Assembly: GCA_037783415.1 (NCBI GenBank)
Contig: JAZGTN010000178.1
Coordinates: forward strand, 372,001 to 436,000
DNA: 64,000 nt
DNA from: Leptasterias polaris
Lineage: Eukaryota > Echinodermata > Asteroidea > Forcipulatida > Asteriidae
Direction of reading: 5' to 3'
Shown piece after piece: positions 32,750-46,800 of the stretch. Each line of letters begins with the position of its first letter. The first letter of the stretch is position 1. The notes beneath the pieces are model-generated. The model worked only from the letters and a program-made list of their open reading frames with translations. It made no database searches and was not told where the DNA came from. The position numbers were made by a program, and so were the translations under genes.

Positions 32750-34400
32750 CCGAACACCTAAAAAATACGAAATTAGTGGCCTTACCATAGTACAACAAGT
32801 ACATGTAAAACCTTGACACATCCCTGATGATAATATGATGAAATTCAAATTGCCGCGGGTGCCACGGTCACACTGCACATGCTGCATGCACTGACTGACT
32901 GGCTTCCCGATCCCCCGGCCGCGGCCGATCCGATCTGTACAACTTGAATGTTTTGGTTGCTGCATTCAGGCTGCCGCGTACGTACGTATTGAGAGTCATG
33001 ATTGGATACAAATTTTGCTTAAAATTGTATCGTCAAAAAATTTCTATTGACTGTTAAAATTAAGTTGATTGAAAGTTTACAAAACATCTAACTGAAATTA
33101 ATTGCTAGTTTGTCAATAAAATAATCGATATCAAAATACATACTTTAAATGATGGTTTTTAGTGATTTGTTTGTACAATGTTTCTAACGCCAAAAAGAAA
33201 AGCTCTCCAATGAAACTTCTCCTTTCATAATCAACCAAAATGAGTCAAATTCAATCAACAGATGGCGGTATTCAATTTTATCAATTTCAGCTAGCTTGAT
33301 CGGCGTACGTCCCGTACTGGCGCAATGTGGCATCCCTATGGAGGATGCAGGCTAAAGCTTCATACGGTCCCACCAGCCGTCCGTCCCAACACTCTTTATT
33401 TCACAGTGTACCCCATCCCCAACAGCCAGACCAGCCTTAGACTTGCTCAAGGCGGTCGCAGTTTCACTCCGAAAAGACGCCGTAAAATCCACCACTAGCC
33501 TATACACAAGCACTGTGCTTGGCACACACATCCAGAGACTGCACATATAGCTCGGGTGCATGGGTATCGCAATGGCGCAATAGCGCAAAGGGAAACCAAC
33601 TAATCTAAAAAGACAATTAATAAACGAAAGTAAAACTCCAACGCCTTGGTCAAGGCTAGACCAGCCTCTGAATCACAACTAATGCCGAAACTAACTGGTA
33701 TTCTAGCTTTTGGTTAACTAAAATTTGCAGCCCTCCCCCCCTCTATATTGGCCTACATCATCATGTATAATAAAATATGGAAACATTTTGCCGATGACAT
33801 TTAGAGTTAGACCATCTAATCACATCTCATTATAAAATTAGCTCCAATTAATATCAAAACTATATCCTTTTAAATTGGGCATATCAGTAATTTTCTTGAG
33901 GTCTTGTTTTGGCGCAGTGAACTTTCTAGACACAAGCGCTATTCAAAGTATTGTTATTATACTTTAAAGCATGGAGGTAGGAATATCAGGCCCATATTTA
34001 TTATATTGTAAAATTGTTACATTTATTTTCAATGGTTCAAAATAGGGTTGAAATTGTTCTGCATGCTCGTTCTTACTGTTTTGCTTTATACACATATTTT
34101 TGCTTTGTTTGCAAAGATGATCCATTGGATCGCGAGGCCTCTCTGGGGCTCGATGTGGATCATGATAATGATATAGTGCCTCATCAGGGGAGACTGTAGT
34201 TGGTTAGGCCACTTTCCCCGTCGCGGTCATGTCAACGTGCGCAATAATCTGTACATAGTAAATTAATAATAGTGATAACCAAAGATCGTATAGCGCCTAC
34301 GGCGGCGCGCTATGGTGATAACAACCACCGGGGCCGGCGGCCGGCCGCGGCCAGCGGCCGTTGTCGTGTTGTTTATTTATTGACAGTTCAATAAAGCGCG
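32750..34400. other. Intergenic sequence upstream of the PNPLA gene
   Basis: No exon is recognised. A minus-strand open frame at 33588-33352 (78 codons, GC-richer than its surroundings) has no family I know and no convincing splice partners. Base composition rises in G+C from 34280 on, with many CG steps, as expected near a promoter. Confidence 0.45.
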
Positions 34401-34415
34401 CTCAGTCCCCATACT

Positions 34416-34590
34416 AGTTAGCCTTTTGTCAAGGCCTTCGTGGCGTAAACAGCGGTGCGACTGGAAGGGGAGACTACGCGCGCGATTCGCCACTCGCGTG
34501 CGTGGTCTCCCGTTCCAGTCGCTTGGGACCGCGGCTCTACGAAGCTGTCCAAGCCACGAAGGCCTTGACAAAAGGCTACATACTAGTACG
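34416..34590. mobile_element. CG-rich foldback element just upstream of the PNPLA start
   Basis: 'tagccttttgtcaaggcctt' (34428) and its inverse (to 34578) form exact 26-bp arms, each flanked by tactag-type bases. Inner inverted pieces 'gcgactggaa' / 'ttccagtcgc' extend the pairing. The total is about 170 bp with many CG dinucleotides, about 145 bp before the start codon. It may lie in the promoter or 5' UTR. Confidence 0.8.
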
Positions 34591-34631
34591 CACAGACTAG
34601 ACTGCAAACGAGTGCAACGAGTACAGTGAGT

Positions 34632-34657
34632 TCACACACACACACACACACACACAC
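34632..34657. repeat. (CA)n microsatellite
   Basis: An uninterrupted CA dinucleotide run between the foldback and the PNPLA start codon. Confidence 0.9.
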
Positions 34658-34733
34658 TATACACGTACCGTAATAAAATGTTCTGCCAAATGTTCACCTG
34701 TTTCTTGTCTATTTCTACCTCCTGATTTTAAGC

Positions 34734-34890
34734 ATGGATTTATCACTATCTGGATGTGGATTTTTGGGAATCTACCATATTGGTGTAGCAAGTTGTTTTA
34801 AAGAACACGCACCGAATGTGATTCGAAACGTTAGTGGAGCTTCGGCGGGTGCCTTGGTTGGTTGTTGTTTGGTAGCAGATGTTGATTTTG
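34734..34890 (+). CDS. PNPLA2-like: PNPLA exon 1 (oxyanion loop and nucleophile)
   Basis: Starts at ATG and reads MDLSLSGCGFLGIYHIGVAS, then NVSGASAGALVG with the serine nucleophile. The donor is 'tttg|gtaagt', phase 1. No earlier in-frame ATG joins it without a stop nearby. Confidence 0.9.
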
Positions 34891-37800
34891 GTAAGTCTCT
34901 TAATAATGATACATTATTAGTAGTTATAACCACGTATTATTACTATTTAGTATAGTACTATTACAAGAGCGAACCAAGACCTTGACTCTTCCTGGAGAAA
35001 ACGCCAGCATGATTTGTATGTTTACACAAAAAGTAGGGGGGGGGGGGGCCCTAAAGTATTCTGCAATGAATTATATCTGTCCTTGCTCTATGATTATTCT
35101 TATTCTTATTCTTATTCTTTATTCAGCCAATAAAACAAGCGAACAATACATTAGGGAACAGAATACATGTACAATAATACGGTAACGACTAAGAGGGAAT
35201 GGGATAGAGGATACAGTGAAGACAAACAAAACATAAAAACCAATCTGTGATGGCCAGGATCAACAAAAGTGTACTCAAACACTGTAGCCCGAAAGCTTGT
35301 TGACGTATTGAAGTATTGACGTATCCACTCCATCATGTTATCTACACTCTTCAGTTTTCTGATTCATTGTAAAATTGTACACTTGCAACAAAATAAAGTT
35401 CATGTTTATTTTGTTTTTAAAAGAAGGCCGGGTGGTTTGTTTTGAAACATGTAAGCAATTTTGGCACTTGGCCAGCTCTGAGTGATGTCGCGTGATCATC
35501 AACCCACCACACACGTTGGTGACAACAAAGCCTATTCGTTCTAGAAGAAGGGTATCCATTGGTCTGTGTAACCAGGTTTGGGGGCGCGTCTCTGTTATTG
35601 ACCAATCATATTAGGGACCGCACACGGACTACCCCATATTCATGCACTATAAAGACGGATCCGACTGCACAAAAAATCTCGAAAATCGACCGAATTTTTG
35701 CCAGGTTTGCTGTGAGTTGAAGGGTAAGTATTATTTATTTGAAAAATTTGAGTATAGGGGGGCATTTGATCTTAAAAAGAAGGGCGGAAGTGGAAAGATC
35801 GAGGTCTAAATAAGGTAAATACGATGTTTTTTAAATTTAACCGGGCGGGGGTTCGTCTTCGTTTCCATGCGCTAATTTGCGCCGGCAATTTTTTTCAAAC
35901 TTGTCCTGCCCGATTTGGTGTCAAAAAATAAAAATGTGTAGGTCAATTTAAGCCCTATATTCCCCGATTAATTTTTAGTTTAGGACTTTAAAACCCATGT
36001 TTGTCAGTCACTGTCGGTGTAGTTTTGACATTCAATACTCGTGCTTGCGCTCTTGACAATCCATGAAAATCCTCTTAGGTTAATCTTTATTTCCAGAGGG
36101 AGTAAGTTTAATTATTGTAACAAGTGAAAAGCTATCTTTCTCCTTACCTTTTGGCTGTTCTCGTTGAAAACATACTTCCTGCGTAAATTGATGTAACTTT
36201 TTTCGTGTTTTTTATTAATTATGTTTACATTTTATTGTTGCACATGTACAATTTCACAATAAAACAAATTATACATCTATATATACATACTAAGACTAAG
36301 AGATGGATTTGGATAAAATAGTTATTCTTTTCTGGAGTGGGGGGTAAAAAAAATAATATATAAACAAATCTTCCTCTGCTCCTCGTCTGCCATCAGCATG
36401 CTTTTGCTCACCATTTTAAATCTACAAACACAATAATAATATTTGGCTAAATATTTATTTGTTCATCTTTTTTTTTCCAGGAATCTTCACCAAATACCAC
36501 GGGTGTTTTCCTTGGAAGTATGGAGGCAACGCATTGTCCATCATCACTCCAGACCACCTCGACAATCAAAACACGAGACCACCTTTAGCGCAGAATCTCT
36601 CTTGGTGCAGGCATTGGTATTCGTACATACTTGGCTGTTGTGATGATTTCAATACTTTCGTTTTTGATGTTATCCAGTCAGCTCTGTGACATCGCTTTAT
36701 GTGTTGATATTGAGTTAAACAAGAGTATTTGGTTACCTAGATTTTTTAATACATAAACGCCCAATTTCTACAGCAATTGTAAATGAGGCACAAGTAATAT
36801 AGCCTATGTTTTTAATAAAACTGCTGCTTTTGTACAATCAAAAATTGATACAGAGTTGGAAGATTTGGTAAAAACTGTTAGGTCTGAGGCAAGAAAAACA
36901 CAGCTGACTAACGAAATTGCAGAAACTGGACTATGGCAGTCAAACGAGCAGATGGCAGAATACCTAAATACACAAAAAACAAACAAAAAGAAATTTGAAG
37001 CAGTAAAGAAACAAATACTCTTTCGTAGAGAAGTACTCAACCAGTTTATGGAGGAGGACAAAGGGTTCACATTTACTGTTGTTGTCCCCAATACTACAAA
37101 GCGAATTGACAAACCACTCTCTGACATTCAGTCACACCTGACTAAAATGATCAATGCAGCAAAATCAGTTGCTCATTCTCAGTCTGTTAAAAAAACTCCC
37201 GATAATAAATATTTAAAAATTCCTTTGTTAGTTGGGAAAACAGTTTCTCATCTTTGGAATACAGATGATGGTTCAGAGTGGTACACAGGTAATGTTATCA
37301 GTCAAGTCCCAGGATTTCCCTCTTGTTATATTAAACATCACATATGATATGAAAATGACCCCAAAGTATATTCTCTCTGTCTTGTCGATGATTTCAAGGA
37401 CAACTCTTTGAAAATTATTGTAAATTTTTTTTCTCTGGCTTGCTTACTTGTTTATGCCGGTGAAGTTCATCAAATAATGGCTCTCCATTGTCTTCTGGGT
37501 AGTCATGGTTTTCATAAAAAGGACAATGCATTAACAATCTGTCAAGTGTCAACCCTGCCTGATCATGAAAAATAAGTATCATGTAAAGTTAACTTTTAAA
37601 GTCACCTGGAAATAGAATTAATTTTTTTTTAAATATAAGAGTATATGTATATTAACAATAAAACAATTTTTTGAGTAATTGTTTGTCAGTATTTATATGT
37701 TAAAAAAATATATAAAGTTGTTTGGGGGCGACTCCGCCCATCCCTTTTTGTGACGTCAATCGAGGAAGACTTCGCCTCGATTGAACATCGACCCCCACTC

Positions 37801-40800
37801 GAACTGCCTGCATTTACGTTGTATATACACGTGCAAGTAGTGAGATTGTACGTTTCGTTTGGTTATCCAAAAGGGGGTTTTTTCTTGCATTTTTCCAGCG
37901 AAAATTGCTGCTGGATGCAGCAAAACGACTAATGATGGGGTCAGCCAGCATTTTTTTCCTGCAGATCTCAAATAGGCAGTTACGGGCATCGAAAGTTAGG
38001 CTAACGAGGGCAAAGTGGTCCGGTCCGACATCGTTTTCAGAGCTATGCAGCGAACACTTGGATAGCCCGGGGATTTCTTCGTTGGTAGTAGTGTGCAAGG
38101 GAAGTTGCAGTGAAGCTTGGGTTACCAGCGAAATGTTTCTGGTGGAAAAACAATACCTCGTATTATCCGTGTTCTCGTTATGACCATGCTCGTATCTTCC
38201 GTTTTTAAGACATGGGACAGTTCGGGACCGGTGAAAAACCTCGTATAAACTGGCGTCTCGTATTAGTCGACTGTACACTGTCCTAGGATTGCATTGGGTG
38301 GTGACGTCCGAATACGAAAACGCATCATACTGATCAGGTACCCAGACGTAATGTACGGGGCCAGACTACACATTTTCTCCTGCCTCGATTGACGTCACGA
38401 ACGGCGCCATGTAAAGGGGGGCCTATTTTTTAATTTGTAATTAAAAGAAAAATACAACTTTTTAACCTTAGTAAATTGTTTATTCACATTCCACTCATAA
38501 AAATGTATTAATGACAAAAGCTTTATTTTGACAAAATACCACTGCCAGGTGCCTTTAATAAACCATTCATGGAAGATGTTATCTTTACAGGGTTACTTTA
38601 TTAAGCAGTGACCATGCTACAAACATGTATTTGCAGAGTTGACAGACTGAAATGTTTATCATGTGTTAGTACCCTATTTTTATGCTTCAAATCAAGTAAC
38701 TTATCAACGTGAACATTACTTTTTAAGTTTAGTTTGTCTATGGCATATTCAGTCTTTCTGTTACACTTTGCGTATTTTGTTTACCGCTTTGTTTATACTC
38801 GTGTACATATTTAGCTTAAAATCGAGTTAAATAGTATAATAAGGGTGTGTCAATGTGTTTTTGTAAATGCCAGTTCTTAAGTCATTTTGCTGTAATTAAA
38901 AGAAAAATTGTGTCTGTAGCTTTTTTAATTTTTGTGTTACGGTCAATTGATTTTGTTTACTACTTTGTTTACAAACAGGAAAATAAGTAAACAAATAAAA
39001 CACTGCTTTTAACAACAAATAATTGGACAAAGATGTGTTTTGTTGTATAGAGTGATTAACAACAAACAGTAAACCCCAAATTACATTAATTCCCATTCAA
39101 AAAAAGTTTGCAAAGTCCACTTTATTGTTTACTATAGTTTCCATAGCAACGGTTGTTTACATTGTAAACAATTTTGTAAATGTTTTATTAGAAAAATTTC
39201 CATACAGCATAGAGGGACATAGTCTCAAAGTTTGGGGTCCATAGCATATGTACCTTTTAAAGTAAAGCCGTTTCATTTTGTTTACTAGGTTGTTTACTGT
39301 TGTAAACAACCAAACAATGACACTCTAAGAACCATGACAGCAATAGCGTAAAACGCTTGAAATCACAAAAATTCCAAATTCCGTAACTTCAAAGCGTTTT
39401 ATCCGATTTGAACGATTCAAAGATATTTGTTATTGGAATCATAATATCTTTAATATTGGATAAAAAAATGCTACACAATACTAAATTAAAAAAATGGGTT
39501 GCAGTCCCTAATCATATGTAAGAGTTTACATTTACTTTCACTGTGGAGCTGGACATTAATGGTAAGATCAAAAAACACAAATGTTCACAGATTCACACAT
39601 AACTTACATGATTTAAAGTATGTATTTTAAGGTAGAAAGGGTTCCTTAAAATATTTCTGCCTAAAATGCTATCGTTTTGAGAAATGAGTAAAACAATAGT
39701 TTTTATCGCGCGCGATAATAAACTCGATGTTTGAAAAACAGAAAACACATAAGGTCTCTTTTCACTATTTTCTCGTGACCTCGATGACCAATTGAGCTCA
39801 AATTGTCACAGGTTTGTTATTTCATGTATGTGGTTGATTACACAAAACATGAACACTGTCTGTGATTATTTTGTCAGCTCTGCCAATCCTGTATAATACC
39901 TTCAAGAAACACATTTTTTAAAAGATCTTTAAAAAAACAAAACTATTACTACGAATGAATGATCACTTTTTTGTGACTCGCGAGGCAGTGAGTAAGGAGT
40001 AAAAACCCGCTCATTTTTCTGAAGCTGAAAATTGAAAATAGAAAGAAAACTTCACTTCAACATGTTGAAGCCATGAGCAGCCATATATTATGGTACAACC
40101 TATAGTACAAAGGTGTGGTTTTAAAATGTTAACACTCCAGGGACAATTGATTGAATGATTGATAAGGACCAACAGTGAACTAACTCATCGTAGATTGGGG
40201 TGTCCTGTGTGGTGGGGTAAGGGGGCTGGATTTCTAATGAAAAATCAAACCTCTTCTATCCAAGTTCTGCACATTAAACTGCTTTGTTTATCCAACAATG
40301 CTAAATGGATTTTCTGTGTGTTTTCTTTATTTTAGGCAAGATTACTGATAATGTTTTGATACTTGTGCAGAAGGCCAGAGCTCGTCTTCTTGGGCCCTTC
40401 CATCCATTCTTTGACCTGCACAGTTATATCAATGAGGGTTTGCATAAGGTCCTCCCTGAGAACATTCATGAGTTGGCATCAGGAAGGCTCTTCGTCTCCC
40501 TAACAAGAGTATGGGACAAGACTAATACCATTGTGTCCGAGTTTAAATCCAAAGAAGATGTTATCCAGGTACATATGAGTGATGCTCTGTATTTTCTTTC
40601 CTTTTTCACAAACTACATGTAATATGTTGGGGACAGCTTAAAGTTTTGCATGGAGAAAGAAATAGGCCCAGCAGTACAATGATCCACTTGGTTTGTAATC
40701 GTTTTTGGCGGAAGAAACATGATTTCCTTGATTTGCCATTGAAAATACAAGGTCATTCAATGTTGTTTTTAGTAGAACACTAGGCATATAGCATATATAG

Positions 40801-43800
40801 TGACTTAGTATTTGTTTCATGTTATACACTATTCATACAGAAGTTAGATATTGAGAGGAGTTCCTGGCTTTGCTTCAATTAGAAATGTTTGCAGTCATGG
40901 CTACATGTTTGTAACCATGAGACTCGCAGCCTAAAATGTAGGATGGACTCTAAAAAGAACACAACTCAGCTGCAAAACAAGTGACTGTTCAGGCCCAATA
41001 TTAAAAACATCATTAAACTATTGGGACTGATCCCACCTTGAGTGTTACTGTTAAACTTAAAGCTGAGATCCCGAGACCTTTCATTGCACAGGCTTGACAG
41101 GGGAACAACACCCGATTGTTGCATGGTTGCAACAATAGCCTGCTGCATGCTATGGCTGGAAAGGGAAACTTGTGTATGTTATGTGGAGTAGTGCTCACTA
41201 AAAAAATTATCAAACATGGTTTATCAAAGCACTTGTAAAAAAGCTTGAGATAATTTTTTTTTAGTGCTAAGGGCTTTTATATCCTGGGCCCAATTTCATA
41301 GAGCTGCTTAACGGCCGATTCTGCGCTTACATGTACGTACGAGTTTCTATTTCATAGCGCTGCTACTGTAAGCACACGAAAAGGCATGCTAACCTTTTGG
41401 TGCTTACTGCATGAAAATGAATGACGTTACAATGCAAAACCATTGTGAACGTGCAAGATGGCTGCCGTATTTTGTTGCTAACCTGTGAAATACGCCTTTA
41501 ACAGCAGACAATGACAATAGTGCTAAACATTTTTCTACTGAGCAAAACTAAGCTGGTTGATGTCAGTCCTGAATACTACAGACGACATTGTATTTTCTGG
41601 CAAGTATAATATTGTTTTGTTTAGCTACTTTTTCTGCTGAAGCAGCTCTCGCAGCTCTATGTAATATTGTCTACTTGTGTTAGGATCCCTAGAGCCTGGG
41701 AAGGTTTATGCCCATGACAGGACCAACTACTGTTACTACTGTATACATGTACATGTACATGATAATAAAGCAGGTTTGCTCTGGTTTATATTATAGTTGA
41801 AATATGAACACTGTACCAGGTTGGTTTAGTTCTCAGTTGTAATCACATGATTATTGTAGGGCCTATAGCTGCTACCTATGACCCTTACAATATATGTAAC
41901 ATGTGATTTAACCAGTGACAATACACTCCAGGATGCAACGTTACTCAGAGGGCAAATTGTATTTTGAACTATTGTTGAACTGCTGTCAACTATCTCCATC
42001 AGTGTCAACAATGTATTATCAATTCAACAATGTATTATCAACGCTTTATTGATTCTGTTAGGTTAATAAAAGGATACAAATTAACTCTGAAAAAGAAACA
42101 AACTTTTGTAGTATGCCCTATTAACTGCCAAATTAAGTTTGCAGGTGAAATACATTCTGGATAATGCACTTTGTTTTTACATACTGTACTGTACACATGT
42201 TGTAGCATGTATCATGTGTTCTATGGTCTGGTTGGTCGGGTTGGCATATACCGTAATTTCCTGCGGATAAGACGCGTCTTATCTGACTTTCGAAGGTAAA
42301 AAAAAGTCACTGCGTCTTAACTTCTGATGCGCCTTATCTGATTTTGATTGAGTTCATTGTGATGATTACTACATGTATGTGAAATCTTACATTTATCTGC
42401 AAAATAATGTACATGTGTGTAGGTCCTTTATTTCAACCAGGGTAATTCTACATGTCACATTTTAAAAATAAAACCTACACCGTTCACATTTTTGACGAAA
42501 CTTACCGAAGAACGAAGTTATTGGTCATGCTGCTGCCAACAATAATAACAATGACGTCGCGAATGAGCGACGATCAAAGCATGCTGCACACACAGTACAT
42601 TGCTACATGTACATGTATACCACATAACAGGTAGTCTTTATTTAAAACAAGTCGTTTTTGTATGTTTTGTTATCGTGAATTTTGCCAACAGAGGGCGTGC
42701 GTTCCTAATCTGAAAACATTATCACGAAAGCGCGCTCGTTAGTTCTTGCATACATGTACATATTGCAGTGTTAAAAAAGTGAGTAACGAAGACTAGCAAC
42801 CAATGATTGGGAAACGTTGGGAAAACGTTTATCTGTGCGCACTCGTTGTGTAAAACGAAAAACTGTAAAGCTATGGTTTTAGAACAAGTCTTTAAAACGA
42901 ACATGGACAAAATAATAATGAAAAAATAACAGTGATGTTTAACCCGTCTTCGTGATTATAAAATTATGATCACAACGACCCCTGTATGTGTTGATTAACA
43001 AGCGGTAAAGGACTTTGCGAGCTTGTATTCTGAAAACGATGTTGCTTCTTATGCGACGGGGCGTCTTATCTGTTAACCCTTGAATATTATTTTGGTAATT
43101 TGAGGCACAGCGCCTTATGCGCCGGGCGCCTTGTCCGCAGGAAATTACGGTCTTTCTCACCTTCCACCTCTAGGACCCCAGTTTTAATAATTCTGGGTGC
43201 CCTACCTGACTGCTTGGGTTTTCCCTGGAATAATTCTGTGGGGTTTTCCTCCTAATTTTTAAACTGAAACTTCCTTCCTTATTTTTTCTCCATTGGTTCT
43301 TAAGTTCGCCTAAGTTCTGAGAATCCTTGGCTTCACAACCAGAATAAAAAAAATGAAATGAAATGATGTTGTATGGATTGGAAGATGGGGTACCTTGCCC
43401 ATTTAATGACCTACAATTAATAATTATGTACATGATAAAACTGCATCTAAAGTGCCTACATGTACACATGTACATGTACAGTGTGTGTAATTGTAAGGAT
43501 ACATTCCAGCTATCGTTTGTTTTTGTAGACTTTTGCTACATGTACAACTACCGGTACTGTACACGTACAATGTAGGCCTACATTGAGTTGAGTGAGCTGC
43601 TTAGTTATTAATATTCATAGTGATTTATGAATATGACATCACACTTTGCTTAGCAATTAAGATTGACTCCTTACGCCAATCTTACATACATTGTACGTAC
43701 GTGTAATGTAGATCTTTGTAAAATCAACCCCAGGCCCTCTGGTTCAGTGACATTTCTTTTCTACATGTATGATGTACTATTGTACTAGAGATGTATACAT

Positions 43801-46800
43801 TGTAGTCCAATAGAGATTTCTATAAAGGGTCAACATTGAAAGGAAAATGACAAATCTATCTCAAAGGCTATGTAATAAAATTGTAGTTGGACATGCTATG
43901 GGCACTTTTGAACATGTTAGTTGTTACATGTAATGCTGATCATTGAACAGTGTTTAACCCTTTAGCACTTACGATCAAATTCAACGTAGTCATTTACTCA
44001 CTGAGCTGGGCAGGGAATTAAGTCACCAAATATTAATGCACTATCTGGAAGTCATATCATCATGTAACTTTCATTGTAATTATTTGTTTGTATTGCAAGT
44101 TTTGTTTATTTTGTATCTTTTGAATGATTCACACATATTTTTATTTGCTTATTACTGAATTGAAGCTTTTTGATTGTAAATAATTATTATGATGACACAT
44201 CAACGAAAATAGAAAACTGTTACATGTACAATGTAGTTTGCATTGCATTAGCGTCAGTATTTCACATTTAAATGTGGTGTGACACACAACTTTTTCAACT
44301 ATGCTGTCGTTTCAAATAAGAACAAAATGTTGACAAAGTGATTGAAATATTCAAAATATAGGTCCTTCCCTTTGGTAATGAACAATCTTGTCTATATCAT
44401 CTTATGGATAACAATAAATTTCCTCTACAATGTAAATTCCTTTCAATAATGTGTGAAAAACATGGCGAAACATCGTCGCTTTCGTAGTGTACATACACTG
44501 TAGTGCGTAATGCATTGTATACGATACGGTACGCACAGAGAAGCGTTTACACGTTGTGTTAGATTTCTGACCTTTGAACCTTTGGAAGTAGATAACTTGG
44601 TTTTTTTCAAAGGTGGCCACGTGATATTTTTAGACTGGTGCAGTCTTTAGATCACGCTGTTTCGATCGACTGCTGTTTGCTGCGACCCGCTAGCATGTAA
44701 AACCCAAGATACGAAGTGTTGTTTAATCTCGGTCGGTTTTGGGCAGTCCAGTGAGTAAATGGCTGGGCGGTTTCGGGCAAAACATTGACTAAAGGGTTAA
44801 CCTCAAGGGATTAATTTTTATCAACTTTCTGCTAATTTTTCTCTTGGGTTCCTTCTGTAAAACTCTTTTTTGTCCCTCAAACTAATTAGGCACACTAAAA
44901 ACTCATAAATTGTGACTCACTAAATCAAAACATGAACATTCACTTCAAAAGCCAATCATGTGTCTTATCCCCCCTTCAAGATTTTCTCATTTGTGTGTAT
45001 TTTTTTAACAGGCTGTGTTATGCAGTGCCTTTGTACCGTTCTACTCAGGGGTTGTACCTCCAACATTCAGAGGCACAGTAAGTATTTTGGATTGGAAACA
45101 ATTTGGCATTGTAACTATGTGTCATCTTTAACATTTACTATAGGGCCTATAAGGCTGCAAATAATAAATGGATTAACTGTTTGTATGGATATTTGCCAAA
45201 AGCCTTTATTGCATGGAGAACTGTTCTATTACATCACTAAGTTATTGTTTTAAAGATGGATTGTATTGCCTTGGGTTGTTACTGTATGTACATAACTTTC
45301 CAAAGGTGTGGGTAGAAGATAGCTAGTGATGGGTTGTTACATAAGGGCTATACCCAAGGTCTGGCTGTTAAATAAGGGTCTTTCCATAAATGAGGGGCCA
45401 AAGCGTGACATGGTGTTATATCTCAAAAGATAATGTACTTTCTATATTCTTTGCATGTTTAAGTGGTGGGGATTAGCTCATACAAAAATAAAAAATTAAA
45501 TAAATTGTGGTGCTTATATATAGCGCTTTCTATCGTATCAACAATCTCAAAGCGCTTTACAATATTATTCCCCCGTTCATCAGGCCATGGGACCACGCGG
45601 CAGCCGATTATCAGCGCTCAATCGATCCTCGACCCTCACAGGTACCCATTCATACTACTGGGTGGAGAGAGGCAATTGTAGTTAAGCGCCTTGCCCAAGG
45701 GTACAAACACCATGTTCCCGGCAGGGTTCGAACCCACGTACCATCGTACATGAGTCGAACACCGAAACCACTGGACCATGGCATTCATACGTTTAATGTA
45801 CATGTACATGTACATGTATAACTTCAATTTCTCGAATCAGATTTTTTGTTTTCATACGATCCAAAACTATCCACCACACTGTAACGTAGACACCGGAATC
45901 TCAGTTTCCTGTTACAGTGGGAAACTTGTGACTTGTTTTGCCATAAATTAGTAGGTTTTCATTGAAAATTTTAATTTCAAAGGGTAATACGTAAACATCA
46001 TTGGTACTGTAATTCAGCTATTTTCAATGAAAACCTTCAAACATAAGGCCAAGAAAGTAAAAGTCGCAGTTTCACGCGTAACCGAGACACTGGTGTCTTT
46101 GTTACACCGTGACTCAAAAAGTCTTCTTTCCCTTATTATCCATCATAAATGTCTGAATCGAGCAAAATGCATGTAATACCTGCGCACTTTGCTAGATTCA
46201 GACATTTATGATGCTTAAGGGAGAGAAGACTTTTTCAAACACAATATCAACCTCTACCCTCGCAGGTACCCATTTATACCCCTGGGTGAAGAGAAGCAAT
46301 TATAGCAAAGTGTCTTGCTCAAGGACACTAGCGTCATGACCAGGACTTGAACCCACACCCAATGACTAAACCACCAGAACTTGAATCCGATGCTCTTAAC
46401 CACTCGGCCATGACACACTATGATATTAGTCAATAATTGTACCAGGGAAAAAATTTCTGACTTTTACCATTATAACATGTTTTAAACAAAAGTGAGAAAA
46501 AGAGAAAAAAACTAATCAAGAAAAATGTACCATTCAATGTCTCCGTGATTTGACCTATCGAAGATCTACAATGTAATGCACAACGCTGCATGTTGAGCGC
46601 ATTCTATGGATTTGCACTATTTGCTGATTGCGCACAATTTTGCACCATTTTTGCTTTTTACTCGACAGGAAAGGTGTTATTTTATGGAGCTGGTTTTGTA
46701 TTTAATTTAGGCATTTGCTGAATACAGTATACATACATCTTTATGTGCACTATACATTCTTCAGTGTGTTGGCATGATGTAGTTATTATTTTTTTAATTG

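Noticed and set aside
33352..33588. 78-codon minus-strand frame in a GC-richer patch, considered as an exon
   Set aside because: No family recognised, no splice-joined partner, no start context; left as unassigned.
37814..38278. 154-codon minus-strand frame
   Set aside because: Lies antisense to the THAP-like segment, whose residue order makes sense only on the plus strand; no known domain on the minus strand.
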